A program made the position numbers and the translations under genes. Under the pieces are notes generated by a model. It had not been told where the DNA came from. It worked only from the letters and a program-made list of their open reading frames with translations, and did not search any database. A stretch of 64,000 nucleotides of DNA. Source: Kocuria palustris. GTDB taxonomy: Bacteria > Actinomycetota > Actinomycetes > Actinomycetales > Micrococcaceae. The stretch spans positions 2,170,001 to 2,234,000 of the forward strand of contig NZ_JAFBCR010000001.1 in NCBI RefSeq assembly GCF_016907795.1, in the 5' to 3' direction. Below, piece by piece: positions 45,891 to 53,909 of this stretch. Position 1 is the first letter of the stretch. Every line of letters starts with the position of its first letter.

Positions 45891-46005
45891 GGGCTGAAGG
45901 TCTCGCTCATCCGCATGCGGACGGCTCGCCGGGACTCCTCCGTGAATCCGGTATGTCGACGAGCCTCCGGGGGCCGAGGCCGCCCTGGAACTACTCCCCT
46001 TCGAT
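45891..46005 (-). promoter_or_regulatory. yybP-ykoY manganese riboswitch
   Basis: On the minus strand, 5' GAAGGGGAGTAG (45991-46002) and, 83 nt later, GAGCGAGACCTTC (45896-45908) are the two most conserved blocks of the yybP-ykoY (Mn2+) RNA. The closing P1 helix pairs GAAGG (45998-46002) with CCTTC (45896-45900). A further conserved-like GTCGACATAC sits between. A TAGACT -10 box (46012-46017) puts the transcription start just before the aptamer. The VIT1-family gene starts 58 nt downstream. RNAs of this class raise expression of Mn exporters when Mn2+ is high. Confidence 0.87.
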
Positions 46006-46086
46006 CGGGCGAGTCTACCTGCCCCGCGGATCGCCGGTCCGCCTCAGGGTGTGGAATCGCTCACGGCGCGACGGCCTGGGAGGACT

Positions 46087-47235
46087 TCAGGATGTGGGGC
46101 GATGGAACGAGATCACCGGGGCCACTGAGTCCGAGGCCTGGGGGTCCTCCTCCGCTGAGCCGGTCTGCGCATCTCCCACGCCCCAGCGGAAGCGGTAGGG
46201 ATTGCCGCACAGCCGCCCGATGCGCATGCCCTCGACCATCAGCTCGGAGGCCTCCTCAGCCGGCATGGGGCCGCAGCTCCAGGCGACCCCGCCATGGGCG
46301 GGCTGGCGCCAGCGGGGCTCGACGAAGTAGTCCTCGGCCCTCGGCCACAGGGCGCTCGGGCTGTTGACCCCGGAGAGACTGATGACGGTCCCGTCGGGCC
46401 CGGTGCGGGCCCAGGCGGACGGGGACGGGGGAGCGTCCTCCTCTGGGGGCGCGGAGTAGCGCAGGACCAGGATGTCCTTCCAGGCGAGCTCCTCGAGCTC
46501 GTCCAGCAGGCGGTCCCGCAGCTCGTCCCAGACCTCATGGGGCCACTCGCCCGTGGATGCCGGCGCTGCGATCAGTCCGATCCCGGGGTCGTCGAGCTCC
46601 AGGATCTCCCGGGCCACCGGCATGTCCCTCTGCCTCGGCTCGCCGGGCTGGCCTCCGTCCAGGCCCATCCCGTCCAGCGCGCGCGCCCAGTCGCCGCCGC
46701 CCAGACGGCGGGCGACGACCGAGGCGGCCGGCGGCCAGCGCAGCTGATGGGACTGCGGGACATCGGCGACGAGCCGGGTCTCCATGAGCAGCTCCTGGTA
46801 CCGCGACTGGCGCAGGACCGGGCGCTGGCCCGAGTGCACCTGCTGGCGCAGCGCGCCGACCAGCATGAGGCTGTTGGCCAGGATGGCCCCGGAGGGGTCG
46901 TACCCGCCGGTCAGGTCCTCGAGGATGTCGACGTCCTCGGGGCTCAGCAGGGCTGTCGCCTGGGGATCGGGCTCCAGGCCCTCGGCCACGGCGGCCACGA
47001 CCTCGACGCCCAGGCGCAGCTGGCGGTCGTCGTAGTGGGCCCGGTCGCGGGCGACCGGCTCGCCGAGCACATCCCGGCGCAGCCACGCGGCCCAGGAGCT
47101 CGGTGCCCTGTCCGGGAACAGGGTGTGCAGACGGCGGCGGATGTCGGCGGGTGCGAGCCCGGAGGCGACGAGCGAGTCGGCGACCAGGGCCGGGACGCCC
47201 TCGGACTCGGGCCGGTCCGCTGAGATGTGGGACAC
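46087..47235 (-). CDS. Unknown protein with a possible DNA-binding repeat
   Basis: A 382-residue soluble protein that I do not recognise. Residues about 22-58 form helices ending in WAAWLRRDVLG. Residues 166-192 (WPPAASVVARRLG, then WARALDGMGL) resemble the helix-turn-helix repeat found beside homing-endonuclease domains (PSxxxxARRFGSWxxALxxAGL), so DNA binding is plausible. The C-terminal half is acidic and Trp-rich. GTG 47235 is chosen because GAGGAA lies 9 nt upstream; GTG 47244 touches that site. It lies 299 nt after the SNF2 helicase gene on the same strand, with no gene between. Confidence 0.6.
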   Translation of the reverse strand: MSHISADRPESEGVPALVADSLVASGLAPADIRRRLHTLFPDRAPSSWAAWLRRDVLGEPVARDRAHYDDRQLRLGVEVVAAVAEGLEPDPQATALLSPEDVDILEDLTGGYDPSGAILANSLMLVGALRQQVHSGQRPVLRQSRYQELLMETRLVADVPQSHQLRWPPAASVVARRLGGGDWARALDGMGLDGGQPGEPRQRDMPVAREILELDDPGIGLIAAPASTGEWPHEVWDELRDRLLDELEELAWKDILVLRYSAPPEEDAPPSPSAWARTGPDGTVISLSGVNSPSALWPRAEDYFVEPRWRQPAHGGVAWSCGPMPAEEASELMVEGMRIGRLCGNPYRFRWGVGDAQTGSAEEDPQASDSVAPVISFHRPTS

Positions 47236-47534
47236 GGCGATCACTTCCTCGGCAGGCAGAAGGCGGTTGCGCGGCGGTGCGCGGGTGGCGTCGGCAGCTG
47301 AGCGCGCGTTCCACGGGGCGGCGGATTGCTCCGAGCGCAACCGACGAGCGGCTCATGGGCGGGCGGAGACGCCTGTCCGGACGCTTGTCGCATCCGGTCG
47401 GCCCGCGGGCGGCCTGACGATCTCGCGCGGCCTCCACGCTAGACGAATCCGGGCGCAGTCTCACGGGACCACAGGCCCCGGACGGCATTATGACGCCGCG
47501 GGCGCGGGCGCGGGGCCGGTGGGTGGGAACGGCC

Positions 47535-50500
47535 TCAGTCCCGCAGCAGCTCGAGGACGTCGTCGGCGCTGAGCTGGGAGGCGAAGGTCCCGTCGTCGTC
47601 CATCACGGAGTCGAACAGCGCGGCCTTGCGGCTCTTGAGCTCCATGACCTTCTGCTCGATCGTGCCCTGGGCGATCAGTCGGTAGACGAGCACCTTCCGG
47701 GTCTGCCCGATCCTGTGGGCTCGGTCGATCGCCTGGTTCTCCGCCATGGGGTTCCACCAGGGGTCCAGCAGGAAGCAGTAGTCGGCCTCGACCAGATTCA
47801 GGCCCGTGCCTCCGGCCTTGAGGGAGACCAGGAACACGCGGGTGCGTCCCGAGCGGAAGTCCTCGATCGCCGTGGCGCGGTCGCGGGTCGAGCCGTCCAG
47901 GTAGGAATAGGGGATGCCGAGCCGGTCCAGGCGCGCGGCAGCGAGCTTGAGGAATCCGGTGAACTGCGAGAACACGAGCGGACGGTGCCCCTCTGCGACG
48001 ATCTCCGGCAGGTGCTCGAAGAGCACCTCGAGCTTGGAGGAGGGGACCTCCATCTCGGGATCCACCAGCGACGGGTCCAGGGCCATGAGGCGCAGCTTGG
48101 TCAGCGACTGGAAGATCGTGAACCGGTTGCCGTTGAGATCCTGCAGCAGCCCCAGGACTTTGGATCGCTCGCGCTGCAGGTGCAGGTCGTAGAGCCGGCG
48201 GTGCTCCTCGGACAGCTCGATCTCGAGGGTCTGCTCGATCTTGGGCGGCAGCTGAAGATCCACGGACTCCTTGGTGCGGCGCAGCATGAACGGGGCCAGG
48301 CGCCGGCGCATCCGCGACAGCGCGGTGCGATCGCCCGAGGTCTCGATCGGGCGCTGATAGGCCTCCGCGAAGCGCCGTCGGGACGGGAACAGCCCCGGGG
48401 CGGTCAGTGCGAGCAGCGCCCACAGGTCGGTCAGCCCGTTCTCCAGCGGGGTGCCGGTCACGGCGATCGTCGTGTCGGTGCGCAGGGCCCGCGCGGCGCG
48501 GTGGGCGCGGGTGCGCGGATTCTTCACGAACTGGGCCTCATCCAGCACCACGGCAGAGAAGTCGATCGCGCTCCACAGCTGCTCGTCCAGGCGCAGCAGC
48601 GCGTAGGAGATCACCACGACGTCGTGCTCGGCGGCCAGCCGCCGCGGGTCCTCTCCGGTCGCCGAGGCGGTGCCGGGCATGGAGCGCACGGACAGCTCGG
48701 GGGCGAATCGACGGATCTCCGAGACCCAGTTCGGCACCACGGAGGTGGGCGCCACCACCAGGAAGGGCCCGCCGGCGGGGGCTCCGTCGATGCCCGCAGC
48801 AGCTCGATCGTGGGCGCGCTGGAACATGGCGATGGTCTGCACCGTCTTTCCCAGGCCCATGTCATCGGCGAGCACGCCGCCCAGGCCGAGATCGTGCAGC
48901 GCTGCCAGCCAGCGGAAGCCGTCGACCTGATACGGGCGCAGCTGCGCGTGCAGAGCCTGCGGCACCTCCGGCGGATCCTCCTCCTCGAGCCCCGCGCTCA
49001 GGCGGGTCACAGCCTCGCGCCACCGGCTGACCGGCTCGGAGCGATCGGCCAGCTCCTCGAACTCCTCCCACAGGCCCAGCTGGTGCCGCGAGATCATGGG
49101 CGCGTCCGAGGGCGAGTCCTGCAGGGACCGGGCCTCCTTGAGCAGGTCCCTCAGCTTCTCGAAGCGCGGGGCGTCGAGGCCGAACCAGGTGCCGTCGGGC
49201 AGCATCATCACGTCCTGGCCCTGGGCCAGCGCCTTGAAGATGTCGGCGAAGGCCACGTGGAAGTCGCCCACGCGGATCGACACGCCCAGGTCGAACCAGT
49301 CGCGGCGCTGGCTCGAGGCAGTGCTCACCGTGATCTCCGGCGGATCCTGCGACGGGCGGTAGGCCGGCTCCGTGCCGCGGGTCTCGATGCGCAGGTCATG
49401 GATACGCTCGAGCTCGGGCAGCCAGTCGCGCAGCAGCACCACGGCGTCGTAGCCCACGTAGGCGCTGCGGCGGAACTCGAGGTCGGGGATGCGCCGGTGG
49501 ACGGCGGTGGTCATGGACGACTCCCAGGTGGAGTCGCGGCGCACCGGCTCGGTGCCCAGGGGATCCGCGGGGCGGAAGGGCAGCCGCAGGCGCTCAGCTC
49601 CCAGCTGGTACTCCCACTCCCACTCCAGGCGCACCGTGAGGTCATCGTGGGTCACCGTGAGGACCATCTCCGGGGCGGCGACATCCGGCAGCTCGATGGA
49701 GCCGTCGTCGCTGGTCATGGCGATACGCTGCTGCAGGCGGGGGAACCACCGCTCGACGAACTCCTGGACCTCGTCGTCCGGGACCGTCATCTCCTGCGCG
49801 GTCTCCAGGAAGCGGCGCTGATCCCGGGTCAGGCGCGTGCTCAGGGGCACCAGGCGCAGCGACATGGCGTTGAGATCGGACTCCGGGTCCAGGTGCTCCG
49901 GCGCGGAGCCGGAGAAGGCCGGAGGGGCGTCGTCCTCGGCCACGGGGAAGAACAGGCCGTGCCCCGGATCGCCCACGACCCCGGCCGAGGTCAGCGGGAT
50001 TACCCGGCGCAGGCCCTCCTCTTCGACCACGACCTCCGGGTGCAGGACCAGGCCGTGGTCCTCGTCGCGGCTCAGATCGACCTGGAAGCGCCCGACCGGA
50101 TCCAGCACGACGGGCCGGCCTCCGCCCGCGCTGACCAGGGAGACGTCCAGCTGCTCGGCGCGCTCGAGCAGCGGCCACAGCATGGGCGACTCGTAGTGCT
50201 CCACCCTGATCCAGTGCCGGTCATGGGCGACCTGGCGCGATCGCACGTTCGCGAGCACGCGCAGCTCGTCGAACCAGTCCGCCTGCTCGGGGCTGACGAC
50301 CCCCGTGCGACCGGCGTCCACCACGCGCTCCCAGTCCAGCCCGCCGCGGATCCAGGTCCCGCGCGCCCCGCGTCGAACCGGGCGCATTCCCAGGGTGTAG
50401 GGAGCCCCGGCGGCGGGCGCCGCCTGACGGACCCTGCGCAGCAGCGGCAGCTGCAGGTCGAACTCCAGTCCGACCTGGGCCGATGGGCCGTCGTCGAAGG

Positions 50501-50591
50501 AGGCCTCGAGCGCGCTGTCCTCCTCGTCGTCGAGCATCCGCTCAAGCGCGCGCTTCCATCCAGAGGCTCCGGAATCGGGTGAGGCGGTCAT
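47535..50591 (-). CDS. SNF2-family DNA-dependent ATPase/helicase
   Basis: A 1018-residue SWI2/SNF2 protein. The first 570 residues are an N-terminal region of bacterial HepA/SNF2-associated type without a visible SWIM zinc finger. The ATPase core follows: Walker A in LADDMGLGKTVQTIAMFQ, motif II VVLDEAQFVKNP, GTPLENGLTDLWALL, then the second RecA lobe FSQFTGFLKLAAARLDRLG, DPWWNPMAENQAIDRAHRIGQTRKV. Such proteins translocate on double-stranded DNA and remodel bound proteins. ATG 50591 lies 7 nt after a TAGAAT box. It is divergent from the 1041-residue unknown. Confidence 0.92.
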   Translation of the reverse strand: MTASPDSGASGWKRALERMLDDEEDSALEASFDDGPSAQVGLEFDLQLPLLRRVRQAAPAAGAPYTLGMRPVRRGARGTWIRGGLDWERVVDAGRTGVVSPEQADWFDELRVLANVRSRQVAHDRHWIRVEHYESPMLWPLLERAEQLDVSLVSAGGGRPVVLDPVGRFQVDLSRDEDHGLVLHPEVVVEEEGLRRVIPLTSAGVVGDPGHGLFFPVAEDDAPPAFSGSAPEHLDPESDLNAMSLRLVPLSTRLTRDQRRFLETAQEMTVPDDEVQEFVERWFPRLQQRIAMTSDDGSIELPDVAAPEMVLTVTHDDLTVRLEWEWEYQLGAERLRLPFRPADPLGTEPVRRDSTWESSMTTAVHRRIPDLEFRRSAYVGYDAVVLLRDWLPELERIHDLRIETRGTEPAYRPSQDPPEITVSTASSQRRDWFDLGVSIRVGDFHVAFADIFKALAQGQDVMMLPDGTWFGLDAPRFEKLRDLLKEARSLQDSPSDAPMISRHQLGLWEEFEELADRSEPVSRWREAVTRLSAGLEEEDPPEVPQALHAQLRPYQVDGFRWLAALHDLGLGGVLADDMGLGKTVQTIAMFQRAHDRAAAGIDGAPAGGPFLVVAPTSVVPNWVSEIRRFAPELSVRSMPGTASATGEDPRRLAAEHDVVVISYALLRLDEQLWSAIDFSAVVLDEAQFVKNPRTRAHRAARALRTDTTIAVTGTPLENGLTDLWALLALTAPGLFPSRRRFAEAYQRPIETSGDRTALSRMRRRLAPFMLRRTKESVDLQLPPKIEQTLEIELSEEHRRLYDLHLQRERSKVLGLLQDLNGNRFTIFQSLTKLRLMALDPSLVDPEMEVPSSKLEVLFEHLPEIVAEGHRPLVFSQFTGFLKLAAARLDRLGIPYSYLDGSTRDRATAIEDFRSGRTRVFLVSLKAGGTGLNLVEADYCFLLDPWWNPMAENQAIDRAHRIGQTRKVLVYRLIAQGTIEQKVMELKSRKAALFDSVMDDDGTFASQLSADDVLELLRD

Positions 50592-50598
50592 CCGACCG

Positions 50599-50604
50599 AT
50601 TCTA
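50599..50604 (-). promoter_or_regulatory. -10 box of the SNF2 gene
   Basis: Minus-strand TAGAAT, 7 nt, then ATG 50591. Confidence 0.6.
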
Positions 50605-50620
50605 CGCGGCGCCCGGCACC

Positions 50621-50659
50621 TACAATGGGAGGTGCTGTCCGAACGCACCCGTTCGGGCA
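50621..50659 (+). promoter_or_regulatory. -10 box and palindrome between divergent SNF2 and unknown genes
   Basis: TACAAT (50621-50626) is the -10 box for the rightward gene. A palindrome TGTCCGAACG-N4-CGTTCGGGCA (50636-50645 with 50650-50659) begins at the expected transcription start. It can be an operator shared by both genes or a hairpin in the leader. Confidence 0.45.
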
Positions 50660-50721
50660 CAGGACATGACACCAGAGGGGCGGCTGCGGATCGCGGCCGA
50701 CCGGCATCCGGCATCAGGACG

Positions 50722-50738
50722 GCGGCTCGGGGAGCCGC
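50722..50738 (+). promoter_or_regulatory. Leader hairpin before the 1041-residue gene
   Basis: GCGGCTC-GGG-GAGCCGC is a perfect 7-bp stem ending 4 nt before the GGAGG ribosome-binding site at 50743. Confidence 0.4.
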
Positions 50739-50752
50739 GGACGGAGGAGAAG

Positions 50753-53700
50753 TTGGCTCATACGCGAGGACTCAGCCTCGGAGACCATCGGATCGCCCGC
50801 AGCGCCGCGGAGATCGAGTACCTGCGCTGGAACGACGCCGTGTGCGCGGCGCTGTTCGGAACCGACAAGGCGGGCGAGCTGGTCCCGCTGGACCTCGACG
50901 ACGCCGTGCTCGCCAGGATCGGCGCCGAGCACGAGATGGACGGGCCCTCGGTCCTGCGCGCGATCGCCGACTCGGTGACGCCGCTGCTGGTCCTCGACGG
51001 ATCGCGCACCCCGGTCCTCGAGGCGTTCACGCGGATGAACACGCTGTGGTACCGCGACTCGCGCCGCGCCCTGGACTCCCTGGAGGAGCTGGCCCCGCCG
51101 CCCGTCGTCGCGCTGCTGTGCCTGTTCGCCGTGGCCGGGCGCCACACCTCCCGTCTCGCCTCGCGCACCGGCGCCAAGGCGGCCACGGCCTTCTACCTGC
51201 CCCTGTCGATCCTGCTCGGAGCCGGCCAGGACAACGCCAAGGCCCTGGAGGCCTCGTTCAAGAAGGACGCCGAGGGCTACTGGGACGCCGTGCGCTACTG
51301 GCTCGAGCTGCGCGACGGCGAGGTCGGGCTGCCCGTGGGCGATGCTCTGAACCAGCGGCCCGTGGGCCTGGCGCTGTCCCAGTCGCTGCTCGGGGAGTCC
51401 GAGCGGCGCCAGCTGCACCAGATGTTCGAGGACATGGGGCTGACCACGGCCCAGGGGCTCTCGGCGGGGGAGCTCGGCATCTACCTGGACTTCTGGCTCG
51501 ACGTGGCCGACACCGAGGTCTCGCCGGAGATGAAGAAGCTGTGGTCCACCTCCTCCACCCGCGACCCGGGTCTGGAGATCGCCCGCTCCGAGCTCATCCG
51601 CTGGGAGCGCTCGCGCGAGTCCGCCGGAGGCCCGGTGCCGGTGCGCCGCTCGGCGACCTCCCGGCCCGGTGAGCATTCGGCATCGCTGACCCTGGTCGAC
51701 TCGGTCGACTACGTCGGCAATCCGCAGTTCGAGTTCGGCTTCGTGGTGCCCAAGCGCTACATGGCCGATCGCGATGTCGAGCTGGAAACCACCGCAGGGC
51801 CGCGCTCCGTCTTCCTGTCCTACATCGGCGATGCCTACCTGGGGATCTCCGCATACTCCGCGCGCATCGACCCGCAGTCGCTGCTGCTCGGCGAGCTGCG
51901 CCTGTCCGCCGGCGCCCACAGCTTCCGGCGCTCGCCGCGCCCGGTCGTCGTGTTCGCCAAGGACGGCTTCTCGGACACCTACATCTCCGTGGACCACATC
52001 CCGGCCGCCTGGCCGTGCCGCGTCCTGGTCCGCGACGACGAGGACCTGATCGCCGGCATGCGCGCGATCCTCGAGGACTCCGCCTCCCCGGACTTCACCT
52101 TCCGTCCCGCGGGCACCGCTGGCCTGCCGGAGGGCTGGGCCCTGTTCGACGGCGTCCAGGTCCTGCGCGCCGGCAACCCCGAGCTGACCGCCGATGACAA
52201 CTTCTCCGGGATGGTGCCGCGGCTGGTCCCGTCGATCCGTCTCTCCGGCGGGCTGCGCATCCCCGGCGACGTCATCCGCTGGTCCACGCAGCGCCCGCCG
52301 CAGATCACGGTGGTCTCCGACTCGGATGATCCCCTGACCCTGGAGGTGGAGTGGCGCCACGCGGAGACCTTCCGCCTGGAGCGGCACAAGCTGGCCGAGA
52401 ACCGCACCCCTCCGTTCCAGATCTCCGTGGAGTCCACTCCCATGGTCGGCCCGGACGGCCGGCTGCGGCCCAACGACTACATCCTGGTCCTCAAGGCCGG
52501 ACGCACCGTGAAGCAGCGGATCGCCTACCAGGTCCGCGACACCAGCTTCTACATCACGCAGCGCTCGCTGGGATATGAGGGCGAGATGCTCCACGAGCCC
52601 ACGGATGCGCTGTGGCCCGTCACGGCGGCGACCGCCGAGGAGCTGCCGGAGGAGTACGTCCAGGGCGCTTTCGACAACCTGGAGGCCCATCCGGTCGAGA
52701 CCGATCTCGAACTGCCGCTCGTGCCGGGCTGGCACTCCGAGGAGGGCCAGCTGCTGGTGCCCCGGGAGAACGTGCTTCCGGAGCACGACGGCCCCTCCTG
52801 CCTGCGGACGGGGCGGCACCGCATCGTGATCCCGCCCATGGACCCCAAGTCCAAGGCGACCTGGATCTTCGGGCGCTGCCGCGACTGCGGCATGGAGAAG
52901 CGCTACCCGGGACGGCTGACCAAGGCCTCGGCGGTCTCGGAGGTCGGCTCGGCGGACGCCCTGCAGTTCATCGGCCCGGAGGTCGGGGAGCACCCGTCGT
53001 CGTGGGGCCCCTTCCGGGACGCGCTCACGTTCCTGGGCGGCGGCAAGCGCTCGTCGCTGTCCATCGTGGCCCGACAGCTCGAGGACACCGAGCGCTTCGA
53101 GGAGTGGTTCGTGGGCAACCTCCACGCGCTCGGATTCCTGGAGACGATCCGCGACGCCAACTGGACGGTGCGCCGCTGGCAGGTCTGCTCGCCGGCGCTG
53201 GCCCAGCTCGTGGACGGCTCGGTGCTTCTCACGGGCGGGTGGACGCCGCAGAAGGAGGCCCAGGTCGTGGCCGCGGCCGAGAAGGCGGGCGGCTCGGTGG
53301 TGACGCTGTCGCCCGAGGACCACTCCATGTCGCTGATCATGGATGCCGAGCTCGAATCGGTGGCGGAGCATCTGCCCGAGGGCCTGTGCGACGTCGTCTA
53401 TGAGGCCGGTCCGGTCATGCTCGACACCCTCCCTCCGCTGTCGGAGGTCGAGCAGGGACTGCCGCGCGCGGAGATGCAGTACAACGGCGTGGCCGAGCGC
53501 TTCGACCCGGCCGATGCCACCTGGCACGCCACGACCGACCGCGAGCAGGTCGGGCTCTTCCGCATCAACCACCACCACCGCACGCGCTACCGGTTCCGCA
53601 CCGAGGCAGACGTCGAGTCGGGCCACAGCCGACTCGTGAACTCCGGGCTGGGCAAGCATCTGGCCGCTCGCCAGGCCGGAGCCCCGCTGGCGGCGTGGGA

Positions 53701-53878
53701 CGAGTCCCTGCAGCTGCTGTCGGTGCCGATCGGCGCGGAGCTGCCCGGGCTCTACGCCCGTGCCGCCGTGCTGTGCTCGGGGCTGATCCCCACCCGCGTG
53801 GACGACGACTTCTCGCTGAACTACGGCGACATCACCCGCGAGTTCGCCGAGGTGCTGGTCGCCAAGCTGATGGGCTGA
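50753..53878 (+). CDS. Large protein of unknown function (1041 residues)
   Basis: No family is recognised. The N-terminal third (to about 330) is helical. The middle (about 330-700) has beta-rich stretches (LTLVDSVDYVGNPQFEFGFVV, then ISVESTPMVGPDGRLRPNDY). A single Cys pair CRDCG plus an upstream Cys-His stretch near 700 could hold a metal. The last 300 residues look like winged helices and a mixed domain (DTERFEEWFVGNLHALGFLE, then WTVRRWQVCSPALAQL). TTG 50753 is preferred: GGAGG lies 5 nt upstream and the sequence before it has two hairpins; ATG 50666 would add 29 unlikely residues. It is divergent from the SNF2 helicase and shares its promoter region. Confidence 0.7.
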   Translation: MAHTRGLSLGDHRIARSAAEIEYLRWNDAVCAALFGTDKAGELVPLDLDDAVLARIGAEHEMDGPSVLRAIADSVTPLLVLDGSRTPVLEAFTRMNTLWYRDSRRALDSLEELAPPPVVALLCLFAVAGRHTSRLASRTGAKAATAFYLPLSILLGAGQDNAKALEASFKKDAEGYWDAVRYWLELRDGEVGLPVGDALNQRPVGLALSQSLLGESERRQLHQMFEDMGLTTAQGLSAGELGIYLDFWLDVADTEVSPEMKKLWSTSSTRDPGLEIARSELIRWERSRESAGGPVPVRRSATSRPGEHSASLTLVDSVDYVGNPQFEFGFVVPKRYMADRDVELETTAGPRSVFLSYIGDAYLGISAYSARIDPQSLLLGELRLSAGAHSFRRSPRPVVVFAKDGFSDTYISVDHIPAAWPCRVLVRDDEDLIAGMRAILEDSASPDFTFRPAGTAGLPEGWALFDGVQVLRAGNPELTADDNFSGMVPRLVPSIRLSGGLRIPGDVIRWSTQRPPQITVVSDSDDPLTLEVEWRHAETFRLERHKLAENRTPPFQISVESTPMVGPDGRLRPNDYILVLKAGRTVKQRIAYQVRDTSFYITQRSLGYEGEMLHEPTDALWPVTAATAEELPEEYVQGAFDNLEAHPVETDLELPLVPGWHSEEGQLLVPRENVLPEHDGPSCLRTGRHRIVIPPMDPKSKATWIFGRCRDCGMEKRYPGRLTKASAVSEVGSADALQFIGPEVGEHPSSWGPFRDALTFLGGGKRSSLSIVARQLEDTERFEEWFVGNLHALGFLETIRDANWTVRRWQVCSPALAQLVDGSVLLTGGWTPQKEAQVVAAAEKAGGSVVTLSPEDHSMSLIMDAELESVAEHLPEGLCDVVYEAGPVMLDTLPPLSEVEQGLPRAEMQYNGVAERFDPADATWHATTDREQVGLFRINHHHRTRYRFRTEADVESGHSRLVNSGLGKHLAARQAGAPLAAWDESLQLLSVPIGAELPGLYARAAVLCSGLIPTRVDDDFSLNYGDITREFAEVLVAKLMG

Positions 53879-53909
53879 AGAACCAGATCCGCCATCGTCG
53901 GTCCCCTGA

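Noticed and set aside
50666-50752. ATG 50666 as start of the 1041-residue protein
   Set aside because: The 29 extra residues look like translated leader with two hairpins, while TTG 50753 has a strong GGAGG site at good distance.
46087-53878. Assigning the SNF2 set to a named defence system such as DISARM or Druantia
   Set aside because: None of the partner genes that define those systems (methylases, DUF1998 or nuclease proteins) is present.
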